Of a DNA stretch of 64,000 nt, positions 51,549-62,000 are shown in pieces; position 1 is the first letter of the stretch, and every line of letters starts with the position of its first letter. The notes under the pieces were generated by a model, which was not told the origin of the DNA, ran no database searches, and was given only the letters and a program-made list of their open reading frames with translations. Made by a program: the position numbers and the translations under genes. Source of the stretch: Oscillospiraceae bacterium (GTDB lineage: Bacteria > Bacillota > Clostridia > Oscillospirales > Oscillospiraceae); assembly GCA_902795045.1 (NCBI GenBank), contig CADBJU010000003.1, forward strand, positions 186,001 to 250,000. The letters run 5' to 3'.

Positions 51549-52427
51549 TTATCTTCTGACTTCTTTTATTATTGCTATTTGTTCATCTGTTAATGGATTT
51601 CTCGAATAGATCCAATCTCTTGCATACGCCGATATGTATCTGCAAAGGTCATTCACCTGCTCCTTGGTTTGCTTTATAAAACAGTTTCTAGCAATGGGAT
51701 CAACACTTTCTATTGGAAATAAATATAGAACCAGTCTTGAAGTCAGAGGGAAAGCGACCGCACGCGGTCTGTTATAGAGTTCCTCTTTTTTCGGTGGCCA
51801 AATAACTACAGGCCTATCCGATGTTATGATTAAATCATCTTCAGCAATGCCAATCTGAAAAGCCATCCCAGATAAATTGTTTAATGCAGTGCGAATAATT
51901 GTGTTTTTATCCCATTCTTTATTGAGACCCAAAGGCAACAGATTGAAAAGGGTGAAGTTTCTAGCCTCACGAGTGTTTATTTCAGGGTTTGATTCTTGGA
52001 GCACTTTTATACCATATTCAATCGTCTCGGGATCACGATACAATAAACAATTAATAAAAATGACAAGATAGGCTTTATCATCCTCGGATAAAATTGTAGA
52101 ACAATTTAAGCAATTAGTATTATGAGACTTGTGTTTGATTGATTGGATGACTTTGTTTGTCTGTGACTCTATTTTTCCGAAGGTTTTCTCGATTGTATTC
52201 TGCGCGACAAATGAACCATCGTCGCTCTTGATTTCATATAAATGCTTTTTATAACAAATATCCTCAACATCAACCGAAACCGGGGGTTGCTGCATACTCT
52301 TAAGATTAAACTGCCAGATCAAAGCCTTCTCATTTTTCCTATTTGCATTCTTGATCTCCGAAAAACCTCTAAGGTATGCACGAGGTATAAAATGCTCGTC
52401 TTCAGTTGGCTTTTCTCCTTTAGGCAT
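51549..52427 (-). CDS. DUF4238 protein
   Basis: 292 residues, RBS AAGGAG. Starts with the family hallmark EDEHFIPRAYLRGFS, then IWQFNLKSMQQPPVSVDVED and CYKKHLYEIKSDDGSFVAQN; later QIGIAEDDLIITSDRPVVIW and PLTSRLVLYLFP follow the DUF4238 pattern (GDxPFVxSDxPV). These proteins occur in defence islands and beside restriction systems, but their activity is unknown. It is the last gene on the strand of the restriction/Septu-like set and 59 bp from the DUF2971 gene. Confidence 0.85.
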   Translation of the reverse strand: MPKGEKPTEDEHFIPRAYLRGFSEIKNANRKNEKALIWQFNLKSMQQPPVSVDVEDICYKKHLYEIKSDDGSFVAQNTIEKTFGKIESQTNKVIQSIKHKSHNTNCLNCSTILSEDDKAYLVIFINCLLYRDPETIEYGIKVLQESNPEINTREARNFTLFNLLPLGLNKEWDKNTIIRTALNNLSGMAFQIGIAEDDLIITSDRPVVIWPPKKEELYNRPRAVAFPLTSRLVLYLFPIESVDPIARNCFIKQTKEQVNDLCRYISAYARDWIYSRNPLTDEQIAIIKEVRR

Positions 52428-52486
52428 CGCATGTCTCCTTCTCTTGTTTGAATTTTTATGTTTTGCGATAATATTAGCACAAACTC

Positions 52487-53584
52487 TTATGAGAGCTTTT
52501 TATACATACAGTTAGGGTTGGCCATTTTCCCAGTGCATTCCTGCATTGAAAAAGATGAAAACGCTGGTATCACACAAGCAGACGGAATACCTCTGCTGTT
52601 ACAAATCTTTATGATTTCTTCTCGCTTATCATCTGGCATTTTTGCTCCTATGTAGACCTTGCTGATGGGGAAAAATTTGCAGTTGTAGTTTTCATCGGTC
52701 AACATAGTATCTAAGGATATGAGGCGCCATTCATTTTGATATTTCCAATCTAAACTTTTCGTCAGGAGTCCATATTTATAAATGGCACCGACCATTTCAT
52801 CACTGACCTTTGGGTCATTCAATCCGGCAAGGCATTCATCTAGTACACTTACTCTTTCATCGCTGTAAATAACCGGCATTAGATTCTGTAGCAGAGTTAT
52901 ATTCTGCTCATCTGGAGTTGGGATCTCATATTCTACGCAGAATCCTTTGTGGCTATCCGCATAATGTGCCCACATTAGCATTGAGAAAGGATCTGTAGCG
53001 AAACAGGTGACTCTAAATTTTTTTATCAAATCACTTTGCTGGGAAAGAAACTCCTGATGAAGTGCGCGATAAAAAGCAATTTGAAGAACATTTTCCTCTT
53101 GGATATTTCTCAATATTTCATTGCATAAGGATAATGCAAATACCTGATGTGACTTGCTGAGCAGATCGTCTTTTGAGACATCGACATGGAATAATGCTTC
53201 CCATTCACTCTGATTCTTTATATGTGGAAGCAGATATAAACCAAATTCGTGTACAAATCTATCAATATTCCATTCTTTATTATACTGAAACCCGCACAAA
53301 TCGGCGTAATATTTCAGTCGAACCTCATGAAACGCCTGCTCATCTAAGTAAAGTGTAGAATCATATGGGTCGTCAAAAAGAATCGGGCTTTGCAAATATA
53401 CAGTGTTGTTCTTTAATGCTTCCTGAGAATAATTTCTTCCGTTATCTGGATTTACTATGTTTGGAAAAAACTTACACAGTTTTCGAGGTGTTAAAAGCAG
53501 AGCGAATTTTATGAAATCGCGCCAAGATATACTTTCAACCTCTCTTTTAAGGTGTGGAACTCCATTGATATAACAATAATCCAT
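52487..53584 (-). CDS. DUF2971 protein
   Basis: About 365 residues from the ATG at 53584 (nine bases after GGAGGAGA; an ATG at 53590 is also in frame). Family blocks: TVYLQSPILFDDPYDSTLYL, VTCFATDPFSMLMWAHYADS, HKGFCVEYE and KYQNEWRLI, diagnostic of DUF2971. Members are frequent in phage-defence islands. It follows the HNH gene by about 33 bp on the same strand. The conserved W-H and E residues could form an active site, but no activity is known. Confidence 0.88.
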   Translation of the reverse strand: MDYCYINGVPHLKREVESISWRDFIKFALLLTPRKLCKFFPNIVNPDNGRNYSQEALKNNTVYLQSPILFDDPYDSTLYLDEQAFHEVRLKYYADLCGFQYNKEWNIDRFVHEFGLYLLPHIKNQSEWEALFHVDVSKDDLLSKSHQVFALSLCNEILRNIQEENVLQIAFYRALHQEFLSQQSDLIKKFRVTCFATDPFSMLMWAHYADSHKGFCVEYEIPTPDEQNITLLQNLMPVIYSDERVSVLDECLAGLNDPKVSDEMVGAIYKYGLLTKSLDWKYQNEWRLISLDTMLTDENYNCKFFPISKVYIGAKMPDDKREEIIKICNSRGIPSACVIPAFSSFSMQECTGKMANPNCMYKKLS

Positions 53585-53617
53585 CACCATTCTCCTCCAA
53601 TAATCATTAGAAAATGA

Positions 53618-54349
53618 TTAAATCGTCAAATCTAATTCTGCTTTTATATCATCAGGCGCCAAGGAATTAACACAAGCGATAGCACATGCAGAAAACTGGG
53701 CATCACGGGAAACTAGCTCACTAAGCTGTCTTACGCAATATGTTCGAGTTATATCTCCTGACTGGTATGAGGCCAGTATCTGTTCAACACAGTTCCAGGT
53801 TTTCGCTCGTTCAGCCATTATGTATGGATCTATCAAATTATAAATCTTTTTTGACACATCCACCCTCGTTTGATCTAAAGGGTTTGCAGAGGCAGCGACA
53901 ACTTGGTTTCCCATGAATGAAACTAAAACCACATCGTCCTGGTTGCATGGGTCAATTAATAACGGCATTTCGGCCTCTGAACCCGCTTCTGTCAAGAGTG
54001 CACTATCATCAGATAGCGGGAAATAACATCCTTTCCCGCCGTCACCAGTTTTTCTATTTGCATAAACGCAGCATAGGCGATAGTTCTTAGGATCGTTCTT
54101 AAGCCAATAATAACCGGTATCCTTCAATGGCACATTATACTTATACTGTTCAAACGGGCGGATCTTTCCTTTCGGCCGAAAATGATCTATATGAGCATCC
54201 TGTCCTATCAATTTGACTTCTGTATACCAGCACTTATTAAAGCAAAAAGCACGGAAATCATCTCGAAGGTTTTTATCTTTCCATAATTCTTTCGTATGCC
54301 CCCAACGGGAGCGTTTACGCAGAAGTCTGTTTATCTCTATATATCTCAC
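53618..54349 (-). CDS. HNH endonuclease, PtuB/Septu-like partner of the ATPase
   Basis: 243 residues from a GTG at 54349 overlapping the ATPase stop; GAGGGA precedes it. The core CWYTEVKLIGQDAHIDHFRP and KGKIRP, followed by NYRLCCVYANRKTGDGGKGC, has the beta-beta-alpha metal layout (D-H, later N and C residues) seen in PtuB-type HNH proteins. With the upstream ATPase it forms the two-gene Septu-like layout, in which the ATPase controls nuclease attack on phage DNA or RNA. Septu normally stands alone; here it continues a type I restriction operon. Confidence 0.82.
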   Translation of the reverse strand: MRYIEINRLLRKRSRWGHTKELWKDKNLRDDFRAFCFNKCWYTEVKLIGQDAHIDHFRPKGKIRPFEQYKYNVPLKDTGYYWLKNDPKNYRLCCVYANRKTGDGGKGCYFPLSDDSALLTEAGSEAEMPLLIDPCNQDDVVLVSFMGNQVVAASANPLDQTRVDVSKKIYNLIDPYIMAERAKTWNCVEQILASYQSGDITRTYCVRQLSELVSRDAQFSACAIACVNSLAPDDIKAELDLTI

Positions 54350-55935
54350 ACTTGTCCCTCATACAAAGCAGTTAGGATCTCTTCGATTTTCTTTCTTCTT
54401 TTTTGAATCTCATCAAAGGAGAGGTATTGTTTTGCGAACAGGTCAGTATTTTTGTACACGCTAATGAAATCATCATAGAGAAAGTCGATAGAATTATAAG
54501 ACATTGGAAGAGATCCAATGTCTTTTGTCAGTGCTCGAAGCTCCTCTTTTTCATCCTCATCAGCATCGCCATTAACTAACTTGGAGTAAAGTTCTTGGCG
54601 GCGAGTAAACTTGTCGGTGGCCTTTTTATCATAAGAAGTCCGCAATCCGTAATATTCGCTCTGCAGCAGGCCATCAATGCCAAGGCCTTCAGTATCTGAG
54701 GCTGGTTCAATGACTTTGGTGAAATACCAGTTATTATGCTCCACGAAACCGGGATTCATGGTGAAGACGCGGATAAACTCTTTATCAACGCCATTAATTA
54801 CCAAAGGATCATGCGTTGCAATAACGGCCTGTGTATTAACTGCATTTTCCAGGCAGCGGTCTATTATAGATTTGAGCTCGTATTTCCATCGGGGATTCAT
54901 GTGCGCGTCAGGCTCATCCATTAATACCAAGGTGTCTTCGTCTTTGCAAACACTTAGCATTCCCAGTATTTTGATTAGTTGTCTTTGCCCTTCACTCAAG
55001 TTATAGCAATATACCGAGGATTCGCCAACCTTTAGAGTTACCCCATACTCTGCGAGCAGAATGGTCGCAAGTTTCTCAAAAAAGTTAAAAAATGAGACTG
55101 TATCGGCTTCGATCTGATCAATGTTGCTCAGTTCAAAGACAAATTGTTCGTCATCTTGATATACAAAGCCTCTTCGAAAACAATCTATGAATCTATCATC
55201 AACAAAGCTGATCAGGTCATATATTCCTTCTTCGCCTATCTCAACAATGTCATTTCTAAGTCTGTTTCTCAGCTTCTTCACGCTGAGGCTCACTGAAACA
55301 GTTTCAATCTGAGTGATATGGCATTGTTCAATTATGGTCGTTTTTTCGGCTGAATCGTTGCCGCTAAGAAGCGCGATCAAATAAACTGGAACAAGTTTTT
55401 CCGTGCAGTAATTAATCTTTCGTTTTGGAAAAACTCCCTCATAAGTGTGGTTTGTTAAGTAGAGTGCATTCCAATAGCGGATAGCAGCATTTCGACATTT
55501 ATTTGCATAGTTAATGTCTGCTCTACGAATGGTTCTGCTGGCCTGATCGTTCAATCCAGAGTAGAAGTAGTTCACCCGTTCAGGGAAAATAGATTTATTC
55601 CGTGCCAACAGCATGGCCTTAACCGTTTTAAGGGAGCCTTTACAGAAAGGCTTGTCGTCAATGGAAACTGTATAGTATTTGTCTGATTGTTTTAATGTAA
55701 TATAGCTGCCTTTATAATAGTACTCGATTGAATACCGATAATTAATACTTTTCTCAATAGCATCAGACTCAAATGACAACATGATAGCCAGTACAGCCTG
55801 GAGCATGGAGCTTTTTCCTGTACCATTTTCGCCTATTAATACTGTTGAGCTGCCGTGTTCTTTGTCAATCTCAAATCGGATATCGAAGTCAACTAGGCAC
55901 TTATTATCATCAATTATCAATCGAGTTATCTGCAC
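54346..55935 (-). CDS. AAA/SMC-like ATPase, PtuA-type or restriction-associated
   Basis: 529 residues from a GTG at 55935 with GGGGTG upstream, just after the HsdS stop; a TTG twelve codons earlier would overlap hsdS and has no RBS. Walker A LIGENGTGKSS near residue 36, ABC-type signature YNLSEGQRQLIKILG, Walker B LVLMDEPDAHMNPRW and a switch His in AVIATHDPLVI mark an OLD/PtuA-like ATPase with a long middle insertion. There is no Toprim domain. It is coupled to the HNH gene by overlapping stop and start codons. It may sense foreign or modified DNA together with the restriction enzyme. Confidence 0.88.
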   Translation of the reverse strand: MQITRLIIDDNKCLVDFDIRFEIDKEHGSSTVLIGENGTGKSSMLQAVLAIMLSFESDAIEKSINYRYSIEYYYKGSYITLKQSDKYYTVSIDDKPFCKGSLKTVKAMLLARNKSIFPERVNYFYSGLNDQASRTIRRADINYANKCRNAAIRYWNALYLTNHTYEGVFPKRKINYCTEKLVPVYLIALLSGNDSAEKTTIIEQCHITQIETVSVSLSVKKLRNRLRNDIVEIGEEGIYDLISFVDDRFIDCFRRGFVYQDDEQFVFELSNIDQIEADTVSFFNFFEKLATILLAEYGVTLKVGESSVYCYNLSEGQRQLIKILGMLSVCKDEDTLVLMDEPDAHMNPRWKYELKSIIDRCLENAVNTQAVIATHDPLVINGVDKEFIRVFTMNPGFVEHNNWYFTKVIEPASDTEGLGIDGLLQSEYYGLRTSYDKKATDKFTRRQELYSKLVNGDADEDEKEELRALTKDIGSLPMSYNSIDFLYDDFISVYKNTDLFAKQYLSFDEIQKRRKKIEEILTALYEGQV

Positions 55936-55939
55936 AAAA

Positions 55940-57571
55940 TCACCCCATAAGCCTATAATTTCCGTTTTCAAGCTTGGTTATGAGTTGTCTTTGCTCTAAA
56001 CTGCGCAGGCAATCCAGAACATCGAAGGTCTTAGAACTGACAGTCATGATATCTTTTATAGTAAGCTCCTTTGTGTCCTTTTGATAGAACAATTTAACAA
56101 TTCTCTTTTCTAGTTCTGTTTTTAGATTAGTCGATAACTCCTTGGGAATCGTAATCGCTTTTGCCCGTTTTGTTGGCGTTTTTTCAATGTTCAGGGTTTC
56201 TTTTAGCAACTCAACCGCATTTTCGTCGGTGGGATCATTTGTCCCTAGCTCGCCGCGGAAAGCGCGGGCGAGAATGGATTTTTTCATAGTGTCGATCTGT
56301 TCAATGACCTGTTCGGCGGCGTCTTTTGCTTTTTGCTCTTTCTCCAAAAGTCGCTTAACAAGTTCGACGATTCTTTCTTGCTCCTTAATTGACGGAACAG
56401 GAATAACAAATGCGCCTATTTTTTTTGCGTTTATATTTGACTGATTAACCCCATCGCTCTTTACAGAGTTGTAGTACTGTTTTGCCTCATGAGTATTCAA
56501 TGCGAAATTAAGATAATCGCCGATAACTACATCATGATCATAGTCCAACTTGATAAGATACCCGGCATAGATTGCCGGATAATCTCCTCGATAGATAGAA
56601 GTTTTCCCGACAAGTGCTGCGCTGTTCGTGCGGTTAAAAAGCACATCCCCCGGAGCCAGTTTATACTTAGCAATGTCCTCTTTATCGTCTGTGAATGCCA
56701 AGTCAGACCAGTCTATTTCGCCTGATTGCAGATTCCCCATACGGATAACGACAACGGAACCTGAATCCTTGGACTTTTTGGCAGTTCCATATTTCAAAGA
56801 ATGGCAGATTTCAGCTATTGAATACTGATTCCAACTTTCAAGAGACACATCGTTTTTTGTGCGCCACTCCGCTGTCAATTCTCCAGTAAATGCCTTATGC
56901 AGAATAGCCGCTCTGCGGGCATCATAGCCATCCACAACCGCCTGGGCCTTCTCCTTGGCTTCGTCCAGCTTGGCAAACAGGCTTTCAATGCGGTCAACAA
57001 TGCGCTGCTGTTCTGCGTATGGGGGGAGCGGCAGCATTGTGTTCTCTGCATTAATGATCGTATAAGTGTCAACGGTAGTTCCTGCAGACATCACATGGAG
57101 TTGATTAAACATGAATGTGCTCTTGTATAGATAGTAAATATATTGGGGGAAGAAAACGCCTCGGTTTTTGAACCAAATTATATTTCCATCTTTAAAGTAG
57201 AAAGGTCTTTCGTCGTCTATGACGTAAGGAACGCCTATCGTTCCGACCCCACTAATAAGCAAATCTCCGGAAGAAGGCACGCCATAATTCTTTTTGAACT
57301 GTTCATATAATTCAGAAGTAATAAATAGCTCATTATCTACGAACCCGCGCTCTGAAAGTTTGACGAGCTCTCTTGTGCGATAGAACGGAACTCCATCCGA
57401 ACGCCAATCGTTTTTGTGAACACGCTTACTCGAGGAAACATTGAATCCTGCGCGGATGTAAGTCCAGCACCAGTTTGCAGGCACTTTATACGGCTGCTCC
57501 CAATCGGGAACCAAGGCAGCATCCAGTCGCTCTTCCATAGAAAGGGCGGCTTTTTTGTTTTCTTTTGCCAT
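55940..57571 (-). CDS. hsdS: type I restriction-modification specificity subunit
   Basis: 543 residues. Two target-recognition domains (GVPFYRTRELVKL and VVVIRMGNLQSGEI starts) each followed by a conserved helix: YAEQQRIVDRIESLFAKLDE after the first and IKEQERIVELVKRLLEKEQK after the second. Each helix is followed by a K.A/R-F-x-GEL stretch (HKAFTGELTAEW, ARAFRGELGTN). Beyond the usual end there is a ~90-residue extension (TPTKRAKAITIP...LRSLEQRQLITKLE) resembling a winged helix, which is unusual. It starts one base after the HsdM stop. It defines a bipartite DNA target that cannot be predicted here. Confidence 0.95.
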   Translation of the reverse strand: MAKENKKAALSMEERLDAALVPDWEQPYKVPANWCWTYIRAGFNVSSSKRVHKNDWRSDGVPFYRTRELVKLSERGFVDNELFITSELYEQFKKNYGVPSSGDLLISGVGTIGVPYVIDDERPFYFKDGNIIWFKNRGVFFPQYIYYLYKSTFMFNQLHVMSAGTTVDTYTIINAENTMLPLPPYAEQQRIVDRIESLFAKLDEAKEKAQAVVDGYDARRAAILHKAFTGELTAEWRTKNDVSLESWNQYSIAEICHSLKYGTAKKSKDSGSVVVIRMGNLQSGEIDWSDLAFTDDKEDIAKYKLAPGDVLFNRTNSAALVGKTSIYRGDYPAIYAGYLIKLDYDHDVVIGDYLNFALNTHEAKQYYNSVKSDGVNQSNINAKKIGAFVIPVPSIKEQERIVELVKRLLEKEQKAKDAAEQVIEQIDTMKKSILARAFRGELGTNDPTDENAVELLKETLNIEKTPTKRAKAITIPKELSTNLKTELEKRIVKLFYQKDTKELTIKDIMTVSSKTFDVLDCLRSLEQRQLITKLENGNYRLMG

Positions 57572-57572
57572 T

Positions 57573-59090
57573 TTAAGCCTCCGGATTCGTGAGCGCTTTC
57601 AGTTCCTTTACAACGCTTGCAAGCAGATCGGTCGCTTCTTCCAACTGGGCGATGGCTTCTTCCCCGCTCTCAACGGGATCGGGCAGGTCCTCATAGTCTA
57701 GGACGGAATCATCCCGGAGTAAGCCGAGATCCAGACTGTCGTCCGGGTTCTTGGCGATCTCTTCCCGGGTGAACTTGCTCCAGCGCTCGCCCTTGCGTTT
57801 TTCTTTATCCCGGTAGCCCTCCATAAACTCCGCAAAATCTTCATACGCCAGAGTATGTGTTTTTCCGAAGCTGGGCTGGTTAGTACGCATATCATAAAAG
57901 GCTACTTCTTTGGTGTTGCCCTTCTCCATCACGCCGCGAGTGAAAAACAACACATTGGTTTTCACACCTTGGGCATAGAAAATACCAGTGGGCAGGCGAA
58001 GAATGGCGCGCAATTCGCAAAAGTTCATCAGCTCGCGTCGGACGCTGGCGCCATCCCCGCCAATGAACAGGACGTTGTCTGGCACGACAACGGCACAGCG
58101 CGCCTTACCATCAGCCTTCAGGCTGCGATAAATCACTTGCAAGAAATTCAGTTGTTTATTGGAAGTACGGAACGAAATATCGTCACGGGTGGGGCGTTCC
58201 CCGCCTTTTTTTGTGCCAAAAGGAGGATTTGTCAGCACAACATCAAATTCCTTGAACTTCTTGGCATTCTGTGAAAGGGAATCCATGCATTCGATGTTCA
58301 TCGCCGGGACATTATGGAGATAAGCGTTCATCAGTGCCAGACGATATGCGTCGGGCACAAGCTCCACGCCGCCATAGCAGTCCTGCATTTTTGTAACTTC
58401 GACATCGGAGAGTGTATAGAGATTCTTGTCGGCAGTCGCCACTCTGTGCGCTGCGATCATGAAACCAAAGGTGCCGCAGGCCGGGTCAAAGCATTTCTCG
58501 CCAAACTCCGGGGCAATCAGCTCGGTCATCACGTCGATCAGAGGACGAGGCGTAAAATACTGACCGGCGCCGGATTTCTTTTCATCTGCATTTTTCTGCA
58601 AAAGCCCTTCATACAGGTCGCCCAAGCCCTCTTGCTTTGCATCATACCAGTCGAGCTTGTTGATTTCCGTGATAATTTTTTTCAGGTTTTTCGGTTCCTC
58701 AATGCTGGAAACCGCTTTGACATAGATCCGGCTGATTTCCTGAATTGGAGCAGAGCCCAGCTCTGCAAGGAGCTGATAATAATACTGCTTGAGTTCAAGA
58801 CCGTCCAGCGACGTGAGATACTCCCACGAATATTTCCCAAGAGCACCAATGATCTCCGCGCACTCTTTGTCAGTAAGTCCGTAACCAGCCTTCCCATCGG
58901 CTTCGTTCAGGCGTTTTTGCACATCCGCCTTGACCTCTTTAATGAGCTTTTCTTCCGTTCCATTCTCGTTGATCATCTTAAGGAACAGGATATAAGTCAG
59001 TTCGGTGACGTACTGGTGGTAAGTAATGCCGTCATCTCTGAGGACGTTGCAGAGATTCCATAGTTTTTGAACGATGTCTTGGGTACTCAT
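57573..59090 (-). CDS. hsdM: type I restriction-modification DNA methyltransferase subunit
   Basis: 505 residues. N-terminal helical HsdM_N domain, AdoMet site FDPACGTFGFMIAAH (Phe instead of the second Gly of the commoner GTGGF), catalytic NPPFG in DVVLTNPPFGTKKGG, typical of N6-adenine methylation. The C-terminal end is helical. Its ATG overlaps the HsdR stop by one base (TGATG). With HsdS it makes the methylase; with HsdR the restriction complex. Confidence 0.96.
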   Translation of the reverse strand: MSTQDIVQKLWNLCNVLRDDGITYHQYVTELTYILFLKMINENGTEEKLIKEVKADVQKRLNEADGKAGYGLTDKECAEIIGALGKYSWEYLTSLDGLELKQYYYQLLAELGSAPIQEISRIYVKAVSSIEEPKNLKKIITEINKLDWYDAKQEGLGDLYEGLLQKNADEKKSGAGQYFTPRPLIDVMTELIAPEFGEKCFDPACGTFGFMIAAHRVATADKNLYTLSDVEVTKMQDCYGGVELVPDAYRLALMNAYLHNVPAMNIECMDSLSQNAKKFKEFDVVLTNPPFGTKKGGERPTRDDISFRTSNKQLNFLQVIYRSLKADGKARCAVVVPDNVLFIGGDGASVRRELMNFCELRAILRLPTGIFYAQGVKTNVLFFTRGVMEKGNTKEVAFYDMRTNQPSFGKTHTLAYEDFAEFMEGYRDKEKRKGERWSKFTREEIAKNPDDSLDLGLLRDDSVLDYEDLPDPVESGEEAIAQLEEATDLLASVVKELKALTNPEA

Positions 59091-62000
59091 CAGGCTGCTC
59101 CTCCATAGATGTAGGTATTGATTTCACGAATGATCTCGACCAGCTGGCCGTTCAGCTTCTTGTTGAAGCGGGCAAAGCCGCCCTCCGACTTGAAGGCCGG
59201 GGCTTCAAAGGTCTCCACATTCAAAATGCTCTCATGCAGCATATAGGTCTTGATCTTTTCCAGGAGATCCAGCTGCATACGGTTGAAATGATGGGCTGCG
59301 GTCAGCTTGGAAAAAGCCGCACGGACGCGATCTTCGTGGTTTACGAGCGGTGTATTCAAAACCGCCTGCCGCACATGGGCGATAATATCGGCCACAATGC
59401 GCTCGTTCTTCACGCTGCTTGCCGCCTCATTCAGGCTGTTCTCTGTAAAGCTGGCCTTGTCCAGCTCGATCTTCAGAGTACGGAGCTGGGCACGGGTCAT
59501 GTCACTGGGCTTGGTGCACGCGATCCGGATGGCCTCAATGCGGTCTTTGTTTTCGTTGACGAAGGCAGTGAAGGCCTCCAGATAATCCTTCGGCTTCTCC
59601 GTGCCGCCATAGCCGCGGGTCGTCTCCAGCAGAGTGTCTTCCTTGTCGGAGTAGTAATGCCCGCGCCGCTTGCCTTTGAGCCCATCGACCCAAAGCAGGA
59701 AATCCGTATCTTGCTGGCACCGTTGGATAAAGGCTTCTTCTGTATAGGATTTCAACTCTTTGACGTAAGCTTTTATCGTCTTTCCGCCAAGCCGCTCGGA
59801 TACCTCGTATTTCTGCTCATCCGTCAGATTGTTGTTTTTGCGCTGGAGCTTTGCAAGAATCCGGTCTTTGATAGGCTGCTTGTTAGCTTCATCCGGCCGG
59901 AACAAATCTTCCAGCAGCTCTGACATAGACTTATTGACGGAAACAGATTTCATGCTGGACGTTGTATCCAGGTCTTCGTATACCCGGACTGCATCAAAGA
60001 TGTTGAAGTGGGTTTTCCCGATCTCCGGGCAAGGGCGGGTCGCGCGCCCCATCATCTGCTCAAACAGGATGCGGCTGTTGACCTTACGCATAAAGACCAG
60101 ATTGCAGATCGGCGGTACATCCACACCGGTGGTCAGCAGATCGACTGTAACGGCGATATTCGGCTCCTGGTTGTTCTCAAACTGTTTGATAATCTGCAGA
60201 ATCTTTTTCTTGTTGCCGCCCGCAGTCTTGCCGGTGATCTTCAGAATTGCGTCGTTGGAAATGCCGAAGGGCCGATATATTTCCCGCAAGGTATCCACGA
60301 TCCGGTCAGCATGGGCGTCATTGACCGCAAAGATCAGGGTTTTCTCGCGGCCTTCCGGATTGAGATAGCCGGAAACCTCTTCCAGGACTTTGCGGGTATT
60401 ATCCGGCAGGACGATCTTGCGGTTGAACTCCGAAACGTCGAAGTCCATTTCATCTTCCAGCGCTGCACCATTCAAAAGCTCATTTGTGTTGGGATCGTAT
60501 TCGGCAATATGCTCGCCCTTTTTGAATTGCGCCTTGTTTACGATGAAGTCTGTGTTGATGATATACGGCGGATCGTGGTCCACCAGCCAGCCATCAATAA
60601 CCGCTTCCCGATAGCTGTAGGTGTAGACGGGTTCACCGAAAATCTCCGTTGTGTGGAGCGCGGGGGTTGCAGTCAGAGCAACCTTGACAGCATCAAAATA
60701 CTCGATGACCTGCTTGTATTTGCTCATGTAGTCATCCTGACTGTCGTAAAGGATCTCTTCTTCTGTCATCTCGCGGTCGAGGATATAGCCTCTGTGCGCT
60801 TCATCCACAATAATCAAGTCGAAAGCGCCGGGCATCAGATCCGGCTTTTCGGCAAGGATCGTCCGCTTTAACAGTCCCTGAACCGTGCAAATACTGACTT
60901 TTGTATCGGCGCTGATCTCGTTATCGTCGATATCCCTCAGCTCATAGATCTGGTCCAAGGTAAGCTGATCTCTCAGCTTGACATCCTTGAACTTGTCCAT
61001 AGCCTGCTCACCAAGGGAAACACGATCTACCAAAAAGAGAATGCGGCGGAAGCGCTTGGCCTCCAGCATCTTATAGATGAAGCCGAGCGCAGTGCGCGTT
61101 TTACCGGTCCCGGTGGCCATTGCAAGAAGTGCAGTCTGCTTTCCGGCGCGGATTGCTTCCGTTGCCTTGTGAATGGCCTTGACCTGATAATCGCGGAGAT
61201 TCAGGCCGGCAGGATCGGTCAGGAAAGCATCGTCAGATTCAACCAAGGCAATGTTGGCAGCGCCTATATCCTGTTTGAGCTTTTCTTCTATGTCGGTGGG
61301 GCTGAACCAGTTGCGTATGGGGTAAGAAATGTTGGACGGGTCCCGTGCGTCCAAAAACCATATGCCGGATTTCGTCCGTAATTGTTCAAGATAGGCTCTT
61401 CCGTTAGAGGCCATCAGAAAGGGAACCTGATAGGAGCCCCAGTTACCAATTACATATGCTTGATCTTCTTCCCGAATATGTGTAGCGTAATCTTTGACTT
61501 GTACATCGATGGTAGCGGCCACATCCTCACCCATCTTCTTGGCATCCATGACGGCGACCAGCTTTTCCCCGATGAAGAAGGCATAGTCCACATATCCATG
61601 TTCTTGAAAAGCCGAATTCGTCGGCCATTCGCTGATGGCAAGATTTCGACCTTTAACCGGGCGTGTTCCCTTGCTGTAGCGAAGGATCTGTGTGTCTGCT
61701 TCCCAACCGGCCTTGCGCAGCTGCTCGTCGATCAGGCGGCGTGTCTGCGGCTCGTTCCAGTTCATCATGGCCGAAACGGTTTCGGCGCGCTTCGCACGCT
61801 CCTTCTTCGTGGAGTCGGACGCAGCTGTTTTGACCTCTTCAAGCCGCTGGGTGAGTTCTTTAATCTTCTGCTCTTGCTCCGCAAGGAGCGCCTCCAAATC
61901 GTGCTGCGCGTTCTCATCAGGCATGACAAAAGCGGGGGCAATAAATCCCCAGTCGCCATATGTCTCCATGAACCAAACAGCAAGATTATATGTAAGCGAA

